Source of the DNA: Amycolatopsis iheyensis | GTDB taxonomy: Bacteria > Actinomycetota > Actinomycetes > Mycobacteriales > Pseudonocardiaceae | Direction: 5' to 3' | Length of the DNA: 64,000 nucleotides | Assembly: GCF_024703995.1 (NCBI RefSeq) | Contig: NZ_JAMXQV010000001.1 | Span: 558,001 to 622,000, forward strand | Position numbers and translations under genes: made by a program | The notes under the pieces: generated by a model | What the model saw: the letters and a program-made list of their open reading frames with translations, nothing else | Databases searched by the model: none | What the model was told of the DNA's origin: nothing | Shown: positions 16,386 through 25,066 of the stretch, piece after piece | Numbering within the stretch: position 1 is the stretch's first letter | How the letters are laid out: every line of letters begins with the position of its first letter

Positions 16386-17081
16386 TCACAGCGTGAGGAA
16401 CTCGTCCGGTTTCGTCACGACCGGTGACTCGACGTAGAGCCCGCGGTACTCGTCCTGGATCCCGGAGTTGTGCACCTGCAGCGCGAGCGGGCCGACGCGG
16501 CCGGCGGTCCGGTCGGTGAACCGCAGCACTTCGACGCCCTTGCAGGTCACGGCCGTTCCGGTGAGCGGGCAGCACGCCATCCGGGCGACGCCGGTGGTCG
16601 CGTTGCCGATCAGCTCGCACTGCGCCCACTTCTTGATGTCGATGGTGCTGTGCGGCAGCTGGGTGAACAGTTTCCCGCCGCCGTCGTTGTGGCCCGGCCG
16701 GTAGTCCCAGTGGCCGCCGTTCGGCGGCTGGAACTGGATGGCGCTCAGCGCGTCGCGGATCGGGTCGGTGGTGCCCCAGATCAGCACGGTCGGTTTGTGG
16801 TTGCCCTTGACCTGCCGGACATTGAATATCCACCGAAACGTGCCGACCTGCTGTTTGGTGTAGTACAACCAGCCGCGCGCGGTGCCATTCCCGTGGATGA
16901 CGCCGTTCTTCGCCGACCACAAGCCGGCCTTGGACGACGTCCAAGCGCTCAACGACGTGCCGTCGAACATCGGCACCAGATTCGGGTCACCGTAAGGGTT
17001 GTCCGCCGCCTGCGCGGCCGGGGCGAACCCCGAAGCCACGACGATTCCCGCGGCCAGCACACCAAGGAGCTTCCGGAACAT
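16386..17081 (-). CDS. Secreted DUF1080 (3-keto-disaccharide hydrolase-like) protein
   Basis: A 231-residue exported protein. The signal peptide is MFRKLLGVLAAGIVVASGFA followed by PAAQAA. The mature part begins NPYGDPNLVPMFDGTSLSAW, the start of the beta-jellyroll DUF1080 domain, and ends with GPLALQVHNSGIQDEYRGLY. DUF1080 proteins bind or hydrolyse glycans, some acting on 3-keto-glycosides. Four Cys residues in the second half could form disulfides. It stands alone, transcribed towards the iclR gene. Confidence 0.8.
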   Translation of the reverse strand: MFRKLLGVLAAGIVVASGFAPAAQAADNPYGDPNLVPMFDGTSLSAWTSSKAGLWSAKNGVIHGNGTARGWLYYTKQQVGTFRWIFNVRQVKGNHKPTVLIWGTTDPIRDALSAIQFQPPNGGHWDYRPGHNDGGGKLFTQLPHSTIDIKKWAQCELIGNATTGVARMACCPLTGTAVTCKGVEVLRFTDRTAGRVGPLALQVHNSGIQDEYRGLYVESPVVTKPDEFLTL

Positions 17082-17162
17082 TCCTGCCGTCCTCTCGACG
17101 AACGTGATGGGCAGCTACGTTCGGACGGCGGATTTCACGCTACGAGCGGCGCGGGTCAGGCG

Positions 17163-18701
17163 TCAACCGCGGTCCCGCTGACCGGTCAGGAACGGCGTCA
17201 GCAGACCGGGCACGGCCTGGTCGGCGAGCGCGAGCCCGGCGGACTCGCCGACGTCCAGGACCCGGTAGTGCCCCTTGCCCGCGGCGACCGGCGCGATGAT
17301 CGTGACCAGCCCGGCCCGGCGCTGGAAGTACGAGCGCTCGACGACGACGCCGGTCATCCCGTCGCAGCGGACGGCCGCCGTGCCGCGGTCCAGCGAACCC
17401 GAGCGGGTCACCAGGTAGCGGCCGGTCAACGCGTGGCCCAGGCCGCGGTAACGGTCCCAGCCGACGAGCGCGGCGAAGGGCAGCAGCACCAGCGCGACCT
17501 GCCACGGCCAGTCCGGCAGCGCGCCGAGCCACGCCAGGCCGTAAAGCGCGGCAGCCAGGAGCAGCACCCCGGTGACCGCGCGGGAGATCCGGCGGTACAA
17601 CGCCCGGCGCGGGTGCCGCGTCAGCGGCGTCGCGACCGGGTCTTCGCCGAGGACCTCCGCGACGACTTCGTGCGCCTTCGCCAGTGGCGCGGGCGGGAGC
17701 AGCAGCCCGCCGCTCTTGTCCGCGCCCTTGCCCTCGCGCAGGCCGCCGGCGATGGCGACGCAGCGGGCGCCGCCGGCCAGCCGCAGCGGCAGCGGTTCGC
17801 GGATCTCCACACCGCGCAGCCGGTCCTCTTCGATCGACACCGAGCGGGTCGTGATCAGCCCGCGCCGGATGTGCAGCGTGCCCGCGGGTTCGCGGGTGAG
17901 CCGGAAGTTCCAGAACGACAGCACGTACCCGCCGACCGACAGCAGCGAGACGAGCACCAGCAACCCGGCGGCGGCCAGCACCAGGCTCAGCCAGGTCGGG
18001 GTGTCGGCGAAGTGCCCGACGACCGTGCGGACCAGCGAGAACTGGACCGGGTCGAAGTGCAGTTCGTGCGCGAAGTGGTAGACGGTGCCGACGGCGGCGC
18101 CGACCACCGCCAGCCCGGACAGCGTGAACGGCGCGTACCGCAGCCACTTCTTGTCCACGGCGGCGACGAGCTGCTCGGGCGGCGCGGCGGCCTCCTCCGA
18201 GACCACTTCCGCCTTGCGGTGCAGCAGAAGGGTCCGCAGCCGCTGCGCCTCCGTGACGGTGACGGCGTCGAGGACCAGCTCGTCCTTGCCCGGCCCCTTG
18301 CCGTGCGAGTGCCGCCCGGTGCCGATCCGCGCCGCGGCCAGGGAGAACAGGCGGTGCTTCGGCTCGGAGGTGACGTCGACCGTGCGGATCCGGTCGCGGG
18401 GGATGGCCCGCTGCTTGCGCAGCAGCACCCCGGTGTGCCACTCGACCTGCGTCGCGGTGATCCGGTAGCGCGAGGTCAGCACGTGCGAGACACCCGTGAA
18501 CACGGCGATCGCGGTGAAGACCAGGCCGATCCACTGCCACGGCTCGCCGTGGCCGAACAGCAGCGCGCCCAGCAGCACCGGCAGCGACCGCACCAGGTCC
18601 AGCACCGGCCGGATGAGCAGCATGCGCCGGTCGAGGTGGTGCCACGGCGCGTCCTGCGTGCCTTCGCCGGGCGAGGTCACGACGGCTTGGGGGCTGCTCA
18701 C
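17163..18701 (-). CDS. Membrane protein with bacterial PH (DUF304/bPH2) domains, YdbT-like
   Basis: A 512-residue membrane protein with repeated pairs of hydrophobic helices, each followed by a DUF304 domain (for example RYRITATQVEWHTGVLLRK and FWNFRLTREPAGTLHIRRG). A third PH-like segment is near the C terminus (GRYLVTRSGSLDRGTAAVRC). The function of the family is unknown; envelope or lipid-related roles are suspected. GTG at 18701 overlaps the upstream small PH gene stop (GTGA), giving a coupled pair like ydbS-ydbT in Bacillus. Confidence 0.87.
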   Translation of the reverse strand: MSSPQAVVTSPGEGTQDAPWHHLDRRMLLIRPVLDLVRSLPVLLGALLFGHGEPWQWIGLVFTAIAVFTGVSHVLTSRYRITATQVEWHTGVLLRKQRAIPRDRIRTVDVTSEPKHRLFSLAAARIGTGRHSHGKGPGKDELVLDAVTVTEAQRLRTLLLHRKAEVVSEEAAAPPEQLVAAVDKKWLRYAPFTLSGLAVVGAAVGTVYHFAHELHFDPVQFSLVRTVVGHFADTPTWLSLVLAAAGLLVLVSLLSVGGYVLSFWNFRLTREPAGTLHIRRGLITTRSVSIEEDRLRGVEIREPLPLRLAGGARCVAIAGGLREGKGADKSGGLLLPPAPLAKAHEVVAEVLGEDPVATPLTRHPRRALYRRISRAVTGVLLLAAALYGLAWLGALPDWPWQVALVLLPFAALVGWDRYRGLGHALTGRYLVTRSGSLDRGTAAVRCDGMTGVVVERSYFQRRAGLVTIIAPVAAGKGHYRVLDVGESAGLALADQAVPGLLTPFLTGQRDRG

Positions 18702-19210
18702 GTCGCGTCCCCTCGGACCGCCTGGGTCGTCTTCGTCAGCTCGTCGGCCAGCGCCAGCGCGTGGTCGTGGGCGAGTCCCGAGATGCGCAGCGGGCCCGCC
18801 GCGGACGCCGTGGTCACGGTGATCTTCGCCAGCCCGAAGAGCTGCTCGAAGGGGTCGCGCTCGATGTCGACGGTCTGGATCCGCGAGACCGGCGCGATCC
18901 GCCACTGCTGCTTCAGCCAGCCCGCCTGCGTGTAGACGGCTTCGCCGGTGACCTCCCAGCGGTGCACGCGGTAGCGCCACTGCGGCATCACGACGAGGTG
19001 CAGCGGCCCGAGCACGCAGGAGACCACCAGCGTCACGGTGAGGAACGCCGGCGCGTCGTCGCTGGTCGCGACGATGACCGACTGGATCCCGATCAGCACG
19101 ACCCAGAGGATCGCGGCGGTCGCCGTCCAGTAGCCGATGGCCCGGCGGCTGACCCGGTGCGCGGGCGGCCGCAACCGCAACGCCACTGTGTTCGTGCTGT
19201 GTTCGCTCAC
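18698..19210 (-). CDS. Bacterial PH-domain membrane protein, YdbS-like
   Basis: A 170-residue protein with two transmembrane helices (IGYWTATAAILWVVLIGIQS and the following TLVVSCVLGPLHLVV) and one DUF304 domain (WRYRVHRWEVTGEAVYTQAG ... VDIERDPFEQLFGLA). GTG start at 19210; the stop overlaps the GTG of the larger partner. The two proteins probably act as a complex in the cytoplasmic membrane. No biochemical function is known for the family. Confidence 0.87.
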   Translation of the reverse strand: MSEHSTNTVALRLRPPAHRVSRRAIGYWTATAAILWVVLIGIQSVIVATSDDAPAFLTVTLVVSCVLGPLHLVVMPQWRYRVHRWEVTGEAVYTQAGWLKQQWRIAPVSRIQTVDIERDPFEQLFGLAKITVTTASAAGPLRISGLAHDHALALADELTKTTQAVRGDAT

Positions 19211-19387
19211 GCCTCAAGCGTGCCCGATCGGCGGCTTGTCCGCCCACGACAAGTGTCACGATGCCGATCCGGTCCGGCTTCGATCGCGAGCCGTTACGAT
19301 CGGCCACACCGTCGGAGGAATGGATTCGCCGTCGGGGTGTGTTGTGCTTGAAGGATTCACATACGTGTCGGAAAGCTGGAGGATCCG

Positions 19388-20305
19388 GTGGGATTCGATC
19401 CCGACGACCTGTACGAGGTGGACTCGGACGTCCCCGACCTGACGGGGGCGGTGCTGCTGCACCACTTCGAAGGGTTCATGGACGCCGGCTCGACGGGCCG
19501 TCTGCTGGCGGAGCACCTCCTGGGCGGTGACCACCGGGTGGTCGCCCGCTTCGACGTCGACCGGCTCATCGACTACCGCTCGCGGCGCCCGACGATGACC
19601 TACGCGGTCGACCACTGGGAGGACTACGACGCGCCGGAGCTGGTGGTGCACCTGCTGCACGACACCGACGACACGCCGTACCTGCTGCTTTCCGGCCCGG
19701 AGCCGGACCACGACTGGGAGCGGTTCTGCGCCGCGGTCCGCAACCTCGTCGAACGCTGGGGTGTCCGGCTGACCGCCGGCTTCCACGGCATCCCGATGGG
19801 CGCACCGCACACGCGCCCGCTCGGCGTCACCGCGCACGCCACCCGCAAGGACCTCGTCGGCGAGCACCAGCCGCTGCCCAACCGGCTGCAGGTGCCGGGC
19901 AGCGTCGCCGCGCTGCTGGAGTACCGGCTCGGCGAATGGGGCCACGACGCGCTCGGGTTCGCCGCGCACGTGCCCCACTACCTCGCGCAGTCGACGTACC
20001 CGGCCGCGTCGCTGGTGGTGCTCGACGCGCTGGGCCGCTCGACCGGGCTGAGCCTGGCCGAGGGCGAGCTGCGCGCGGCGGCCGAGCTGGCCGACGCCGA
20101 GATCAACCGGCAGGTCGCCGAGTCCGACGAGGTCGCCGACGTCGTCCGCGCGCTGGAGCGGCAGTACGACACGTTCATCGAGGCCTCCGAGCGCGGTTCG
20201 CTGCTGGCGGAATCGGTGGAGCACATGCCGACGGCCGAGGAGCTGGGCTCGCAGTTCGAGCGGTTCCTGGCCGAGCAGAACGGCGGCGACGGTCCCGAGC
20301 GCTGA
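19388..20305 (+). CDS. PAC2-family (proteasome assembly chaperone-like) protein
   Basis: A 305-residue member of the actinobacterial PAC2 family (COG2047-like). Recognisable segments are GAVLLHHFEGFMDAGSTGRL, DHWEDYDAPELVVH, and GFHGIPMGAPHTRPLGVTAH. The archaeal and eukaryotic relatives assist proteasome assembly; in actinobacteria the role is unproven. GTG at 19388 is the start of the conserved N terminus. The last base of the stop is the first base of the methyltransferase ATG (TGATG), so the two are coupled. Confidence 0.85.
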   Translation: MGFDPDDLYEVDSDVPDLTGAVLLHHFEGFMDAGSTGRLLAEHLLGGDHRVVARFDVDRLIDYRSRRPTMTYAVDHWEDYDAPELVVHLLHDTDDTPYLLLSGPEPDHDWERFCAAVRNLVERWGVRLTAGFHGIPMGAPHTRPLGVTAHATRKDLVGEHQPLPNRLQVPGSVAALLEYRLGEWGHDALGFAAHVPHYLAQSTYPAASLVVLDALGRSTGLSLAEGELRAAAELADAEINRQVAESDEVADVVRALERQYDTFIEASERGSLLAESVEHMPTAEELGSQFERFLAEQNGGDGPER

Positions 20306-21036
20306 TGACGCGCTACGACGAGATCGGCGTCGGCTACGCGCTGGGCAGGCGCACCGACCCGCGCTGGCTGACCCCGGTGCTCGACGCGCTGGGCACCGCG
20401 GGGTCCGTGCTCGACGTCGGCTCCGGGACGGGGTCCTACGAGCCGCCCGGCCGGCGGGTCGTCGCGGTGGAGCCGTCGGCGGAGATGATCCGGCAACGGC
20501 GTCCCGGCGCGGCGCCGGTCGTGCGGGCGGTCGCGGAGGCGCTGCCGTTCGCCGCTTCGGCGTTCGACGCCGCGTTGGCCGTCCTGACGGTGCACCACTG
20601 GGGTGACTGGCGTCGCGGCCTCGACGAGCTGCGCCGGGTGTCGGCCCGCCAGGTCGTCCTGGCCTACGACACCGCACTGCACAACGACTTCTGGCTCGTG
20701 CGGGAGTACGTGCCGGAGGTCGCGGCGCTGGAGTCCGCGCGTCCGTCGGCGCCGGAAATCGCGGCCTTCCTGGGCGCGTCTTCAGTGATCGAGCTGCCGG
20801 TGCCGTGGGACTTCACCGACGGCGTCTTCCCGGCGTACTGGCGCCGGCCGGAGGCCTATCTGGATCCGGCGGTGCGGCAGTCGTGCTCGGCGCTGGCGCA
20901 GACGTCTCCGGTCGCGGTCGACCGGGGGATCGCGCGGCTGCGGGCGGATCTGGACTCCGGTCGCTGGCAAGCCGAGCACGCGGAGCTGCTCGACCTTCCG
21001 GAGTGGGACGCGGGGTTCCGGCTCATCCTGTCCTGA
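20305..21036 (+). CDS. Class I SAM-dependent methyltransferase
   Basis: A 243-residue protein. Motif I is VLDVGSGTGSYEP, the acidic end of beta2 is VAVEPSAEMI, and motif IV is LAVLTVHHWGDWRRGLDEL, as in UbiE/type-11 methyltransferases. The protein starts MTRYDEIGVGYALGRRTDPR. Substrate unknown; small molecule is likely. It is translationally coupled to the PAC2 gene. Confidence 0.88.
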   Translation: MTRYDEIGVGYALGRRTDPRWLTPVLDALGTAGSVLDVGSGTGSYEPPGRRVVAVEPSAEMIRQRRPGAAPVVRAVAEALPFAASAFDAALAVLTVHHWGDWRRGLDELRRVSARQVVLAYDTALHNDFWLVREYVPEVAALESARPSAPEIAAFLGASSVIELPVPWDFTDGVFPAYWRRPEAYLDPAVRQSCSALAQTSPVAVDRGIARLRADLDSGRWQAEHAELLDLPEWDAGFRLILS

Positions 21037-21045
21037 CGGTGGAGA

Positions 21046-21384
21046 TCACGGAACGTCCGGGATCTCGCGCAGCTCGAGCGTGCCGACCTCGGCCCACGGG
21101 TGCCGCGAAGCGACCTCGACGGCCGTCGAGCGGTCCGCGCACTCGAGGACGTTGTAGCCGCCGATCTGCTCCTTGGTCTCGGCGAACGGGCCGTCGGTCA
21201 GCAGCACTTCGCCGTCCCGCACCCGGATCGTCTTCGCTTCGGCGGGCGGGGCCAGGCCCGTGCCGGCCTGCCGGACGCCCTGGCGCTCGGCCTCTTCCGC
21301 CCAACCGTGACAGCGCCGCGCCATCTCCGGCCCGGCCGCCGCCGCGGCGGTTTCGTCGCCGCACAGCAGGAGCAGGTATCGCAT
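21046..21384 (-). CDS. YCII/DGPF-domain protein
   Basis: A 112-residue protein of the YCII-related (DGPF) family. It starts MRYLLLLCGDE and contains the family signature LLTDGPFAETKEQIGGYNV, and ends with HPWAEVGTLELREI. These small alpha-beta proteins are often encoded with ECF sigma factors; none is adjacent here. ATG at 21384 matches the conserved first residues; a longer frame upstream lies antisense to the MCE gene region. Confidence 0.88.
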   Translation of the reverse strand: MRYLLLLCGDETAAAAAGPEMARRCHGWAEEAERQGVRQAGTGLAPPAEAKTIRVRDGEVLLTDGPFAETKEQIGGYNVLECADRSTAVEVASRHPWAEVGTLELREIPDVP

Positions 21385-21407
21385 GGCGCGAGCATGCCAC
21401 GCGCGGC

Positions 21408-22394
21408 TCAGCCGTGGCAGCCTTCCTCGTTGAGCGGGCCGAACGACGGCAGGAGCAGGCCGCACAGGTAGCCGTCGATCCACCGGCCGTTGCCGGCGAT
21501 GTTGACCCCCAGCCGGATGAACGGCGCGAACTTCCGGATCCCGTCCGCGAGGGAGTTCTGGTTGCGCTGCAGCATCGAGGTCAGCTGGTCGAGCTGGGTG
21601 AGCAGCGGGCCGACCTGGGCGGTGTTGTCGTCGATCAGCCCGGACAGCTCGGTGGCGAGGCGCCGCGAGCCGTCGAGCAGGCTGGTGATCGCCTGTTCGC
21701 GGTCGCTCACCTCGGCCAGGAGCTGGTTCCCGTCGGTCAGGAGCCGTTGGACGGCGGCGTCGCGGTCGACGAGCGTCTGCGAGACAACCCGCGTGTTGCC
21801 GAGCAAGGTGGCGAGCTGACTGTCGCGCGTGGCGAGCGTGTCGGAGAGCCGGGACAACCCGGTCAGAGCGGCGCGGACGCTCTGCGGGGTGTTCGCCAGC
21901 GTCGCCGACAGCGTGTCGAAGCTCTTCGCCAGCCGCGCGGTGTCGATCTTGTCCACAGTGGACGAAAGCTGCCCGAACGCTTCGAGGATGTCGTAGGGAA
22001 CGGTGGTGCGCGACCGCGGGATCGGCTTTACCGGGTCGAGCGTCCCATTCCCCTGCGGGTCGAGCGCGAGGTACTTCTGGCCGAGCACGGTCTTCAGCCG
22101 GATCGCCGCGCCGGTCGTGTCGCCGAGCCAGGCGCCCTTGACCCGGAACGAAATCAGCACGTGGTCGCCGCTCAGGCGCACGTCCGAAACCCGGCCGACC
22201 TCGACCCCGGCGACGCGGACGTCGTTGCCCTCGAACACGCCGGCCGCCTCGGTGAACTCCGCGGAGTACGTCGTGCCGTCGCCGATCACCGGCAGCGCGC
22301 GGACGTTGAGCGCCGTGACCACGGCCAGGGTCAGCACGGTCAGCCCGGCGAGCGCCGTCCTGACCGCGGTTTCCGGGGCCCGGCGTATTGACAT
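21408..22394 (-). CDS. MCE/MlaD-family protein (orphan)
   Basis: A 328-residue protein with one N-terminal transmembrane helix (ALAGLTVLTLAVVTALNVRA), then the MlaD beta-barrel domain (EFTEAAGVFEGNDVRVAGVE), then a long alpha-helical part. MCE proteins form hexameric lipid-transfer channels across the envelope. In actinobacteria they normally occur as six-gene mce operons with yrbE permeases. Here a single copy stands alone, so it may be a relic or work with a complex encoded elsewhere. ATG at 22394 directly precedes the membrane segment. Confidence 0.85.
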   Translation of the reverse strand: MSIRRAPETAVRTALAGLTVLTLAVVTALNVRALPVIGDGTTYSAEFTEAAGVFEGNDVRVAGVEVGRVSDVRLSGDHVLISFRVKGAWLGDTTGAAIRLKTVLGQKYLALDPQGNGTLDPVKPIPRSRTTVPYDILEAFGQLSSTVDKIDTARLAKSFDTLSATLANTPQSVRAALTGLSRLSDTLATRDSQLATLLGNTRVVSQTLVDRDAAVQRLLTDGNQLLAEVSDREQAITSLLDGSRRLATELSGLIDDNTAQVGPLLTQLDQLTSMLQRNQNSLADGIRKFAPFIRLGVNIAGNGRWIDGYLCGLLLPSFGPLNEEGCHG

Positions 22395-22463
22395 GGCGTC
22401 AAGAGTGACGCACGTCACGCCGGGCCGCCACCCGAGTCCCCCGATGAGACGAAGATCTTAGCC

Positions 22464-23654
22464 TCACGCGGCGGTCAGCGCCGGGTACTCGCGGTACTCC
22501 AGCGCGTTGGCCGCCCGGTCGGTCATCCAGCTGAACACCCGGCCGAACAGTCGCGTGCTGATCATCTTGTAGGCGCGGTTGCGGCTGCGGATCTTCGCGG
22601 CCGTGCGCGGCGCGAGGAAGTTGCCCGAGCCCTTGCCGTTCTTCTGCCCGACGGTGGCCGGCTTGAGCAGCCGCTGTTCGTACTTCGCGAACGCCGTGAC
22701 GTGGTCGCCGCCGGCCGCGGCGAGCTCGCCGGCCAGCACCTGGGCGCCCATCATCGCGAGCCCGGTGCCGGACCCGCCCGGCCCCGCGCACCACGCGGCG
22801 TCGCCGAGCAGCACGACCCGGCCCGTCGACCAGCGGTCGAGGTGGATCTGGCTGATCGAGTCGACGTAGAGGTCGTCCGCCGCCGGCAAGGCCTGGAGCA
22901 GCCGCGGGGTCTCCCAGCCGGTGTCCGCGAACAGCTGCGCGACCAAGGCGCGCTGCTCGTCGGCGCCGCGGCGGCGGAACTCGACGCCGTCGGCCGCGAA
23001 GACCAGCGCGACGTGCAGCTTGTCCGGCAGCCGGTGGCTGCCCACGGTCAGGCCGCGGCCCGGCTCGTTGTACATGACGCTGGTGTGGTCGAGGCCGAGG
23101 TGGTTGGGCGCGGTGAACCCGGCGATGCCGAAACCGAGGTCGTGCCGGAAGTCTTCTTCGGGTCCGAAGGCGGCGGCCCGCACCCCGGAGTGCACGCCGT
23201 CGGCCCCGACGACCAGGTCGAACTTGCGCGGCGCGCCGCGGCGGAAGGTGACCTCGACGCCGTCCGCGGTCTCGGTGAGGCTCGTGACGCGGTCGCCGAA
23301 GACGTATTCGGTGTAGTCCTTCGTGTGGTCGTAGAGGATCCGCGCGAGGTCGCCGCGCAGGATCTCGACCTCGCCGCTCCAGGCGGCGCCGGGCACGGTC
23401 AGCGCCGGGCGCGTGTCGAGGCCGAGCACGGTCTGGTCGCCCATGGCGGTCTCGTGCCGCCGGATGTCGTCGAGGACGCCCATGGCCCGCAGGAGCTTCA
23501 CCTGCTCGCCGCGGAAGTCGACGGCCTGGCCGCCGGGCCGCAGCTCGGGCGCGGTTTCGACGACGGTCACGCGGTAGCCGTGGCGGTGCAGCCAGTAGGC
23601 CGCGGAAGGGCCGGCGATGCTGGCTCCGGACACGAGCACGGTCTTGGCGGTCAT
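22464..23654 (-). CDS. FAD-dependent aromatic-type monooxygenase
   Basis: A 396-residue class A flavoprotein hydroxylase. The FAD motif is VSGASIAGPSAAYWLHRHG (GASIAG replacing GxGxxG), the second motif is DLVVGADGVHSGVR, and GDAAWCAGPGGSGTGLAMMG binds the FAD ribityl chain. It is related to enzymes that hydroxylate or inactivate aromatic compounds such as tetracyclines and rifamycins (TetX/Rox-like); the substrate cannot be told. It is transcribed divergently from a TetR gene, the usual layout for a drug- or aromatic-inducible pair. Confidence 0.88.
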   Translation of the reverse strand: MTAKTVLVSGASIAGPSAAYWLHRHGYRVTVVETAPELRPGGQAVDFRGEQVKLLRAMGVLDDIRRHETAMGDQTVLGLDTRPALTVPGAAWSGEVEILRGDLARILYDHTKDYTEYVFGDRVTSLTETADGVEVTFRRGAPRKFDLVVGADGVHSGVRAAAFGPEEDFRHDLGFGIAGFTAPNHLGLDHTSVMYNEPGRGLTVGSHRLPDKLHVALVFAADGVEFRRRGADEQRALVAQLFADTGWETPRLLQALPAADDLYVDSISQIHLDRWSTGRVVLLGDAAWCAGPGGSGTGLAMMGAQVLAGELAAAGGDHVTAFAKYEQRLLKPATVGQKNGKGSGNFLAPRTAAKIRSRNRAYKMISTRLFGRVFSWMTDRAANALEYREYPALTAA

Positions 23655-23775
23655 CGGAGGTTCCTCTCGGGTCGGTGGTGGCTGACCCGAGACTGCGCGG
23701 CGGCGCTGACGGTTCTCGCACGGTTCGCTGACCGTTCGGCCGGTGGTGGGGGTTTCGAGTGGTTAGCATGACGCG

Positions 23776-24420
23776 GTGGACCAGTCCGCCGCAGGCCGGA
23801 TCCAGCAGGATGGCGACGAGCACGTCGAGGCGCGCATCCTCAACGCCGCCGCGCACCTCATCGCCGAGGACGGCTTCGGCCGGCTGAAGCTCGGCAGCGT
23901 CTGCGCCCGCTCCGGCTACGCGCGATCGGTGATCTACCAGCACTTCGGCGACAAGGACGGGCTCGGGCAGCGGCTCGTCGAGCACGCCGTCGAGGAGTTC
24001 ACCAACGCCTACAGCGAAGCGGTCGCGGCCCGCACCGGCGCGGCGACCGCGACGCCGATGGACATGCTGCGCGCCCTGCTCGACATCATCTTCGAGCTCA
24101 TCGAGACGATGCCGACGCTCAACCAGGCGTTCCTGGCGCTCTGGGGCGACGCGGCGGCCGAAAGCTCGGCCATGCGCGGCGCGCTGACCGAGGCCGACCG
24201 CCGGTTCCGGTTCGCCATCGCGCAGACCGTGGCCAGCGGCGTCGCGGACGGGACCATCACCGGTGTCCGCGACGCGGACGCCTACGCCTCGGCGCTGCTC
24301 GCCCAGCTGCGCGGGATCTCGATCCAGGCGCTCGTCGACCCCGACGGCATCGACCTGCGCGGCGTGCGCGCGGAGCTCGAACGCGGCATCGACCGGCTGT
24401 CCGCTGGCTTCCGCGCCTAG
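23776..24420 (+). CDS. TetR-family transcriptional regulator
   Basis: A 214-residue protein. The N-terminal helix-turn-helix spans residues ~20-65 (LNAAAHLIAEDGF ... ARSVIYQHFGDKDGL), followed by an all-helical ligand domain. GTG start at 23776, 121 bases from the divergent monooxygenase. Two direct CGCTGACGGTT/CGCTGACCGTT elements in that gap could be its binding site. It probably represses the monooxygenase and itself until a ligand binds. The stop shares the palindrome CTAG with the convergent yggT-like gene. Confidence 0.9.
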   Translation: MDQSAAGRIQQDGDEHVEARILNAAAHLIAEDGFGRLKLGSVCARSGYARSVIYQHFGDKDGLGQRLVEHAVEEFTNAYSEAVAARTGAATATPMDMLRALLDIIFELIETMPTLNQAFLALWGDAAAESSAMRGALTEADRRFRFAIAQTVASGVADGTITGVRDADAYASALLAQLRGISIQALVDPDGIDLRGVRAELERGIDRLSAGFRA

Positions 24421-24692
24421 AGGGCGAAGACGATCCCACGCAGCACGACGACCCCGATGAAGACCAGCGTGAAGGCCAGGTCGAGCGAGATCCCGCCGAT
24501 CCGCACCGGTCGCACCACGCGCCGCACCGGCCCGATCACCGGCTCGGTGGCCGAGTAGGCGAGGCTGCGGGCGCGCCGCGCCCACGGCGGGCTGTCGGCC
24601 AGCATCCCGACCCAGTCGAGCACCATCCGCGCGATCAGCACGAGCAGGTAGAGGCTCAGCGCGAAGCCGAGCAGTGTCCCCAACGCACCCAT
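24417..24692 (-). CDS. YggT-family integral membrane protein
   Basis: A 91-residue protein with an N-terminal hydrophobic helix (LLGFALSLYLLVLIARMVLDW), the conserved ATEPVIGPVRRVVRP loop, and a C-terminal helix (LAFTLVFIGVVVLRGIVFAL). YggT/Ycf19 proteins are linked to cell-envelope and osmotic functions and are usually near divisome genes in Gram-positives. GGAGG precedes the ATG at 24692. The TAG stop overlaps the TetR stop within CTAG. Confidence 0.87.
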   Translation of the reverse strand: MGALGTLLGFALSLYLLVLIARMVLDWVGMLADSPPWARRARSLAYSATEPVIGPVRRVVRPVRIGGISLDLAFTLVFIGVVVLRGIVFAL

Positions 24693-25066
24693 GGTTCCTC
24701 CGTTCTCCCTGCCCGGACAACGCGCGAGCGTCGCGGAGAGTGCCGGGTCTGTCCGATTCACAGCCTTTCGACAGGAACGAGGGCGCACAGCCCGGTCCGT
24801 GGGCACCGACCCAACGGCCCTGGCCCCGCGGTCGACAGCGCATTCGAAGCGTTGTCCGCCGAGTCCGGAAAATGATCATCCACGCGGGGAATGGGAGCGG
24901 ACAAAGGCCGTCACGCATTCGGCGTATTGCCCCGAACCGGTGAATCGTCGCTGGTCAGCGACGATTTCCGGGTTCGCCCGGTCGGATGCGTTGTCCGCGC
25001 TATGAGCCGTTACCGAACCTCGCTACCATGGTCGGCCTGTCCCCATAGTGCGGCGGAGGGCTTGCG
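24693..25066. other. Intergenic region with long imperfect hairpin, promoter of the VMAP-MoxR operon
   Basis: 374 bases without a gene. At 24943-24966 the arms AATCGTCGCTG and CAGCGACGATT are perfect with a two-base loop. Flanking CGAACCGG (24933) and CCGGGTTCG (24968) extend the stem with a bulge. It may be an operator or attenuator for the downstream operon. The ribosome site GGAGGG lies nine bases before the ATG at 25067. No clear -10/-35 pair is seen. Confidence 0.5.

Noticed and set aside
23655..23775. Exact TetR operator
   Set aside because: The gap holds two similar direct elements (CGCTGACGGTT/CGCTGACCGTT), but no convincing palindrome, so no separate operator feature is called.
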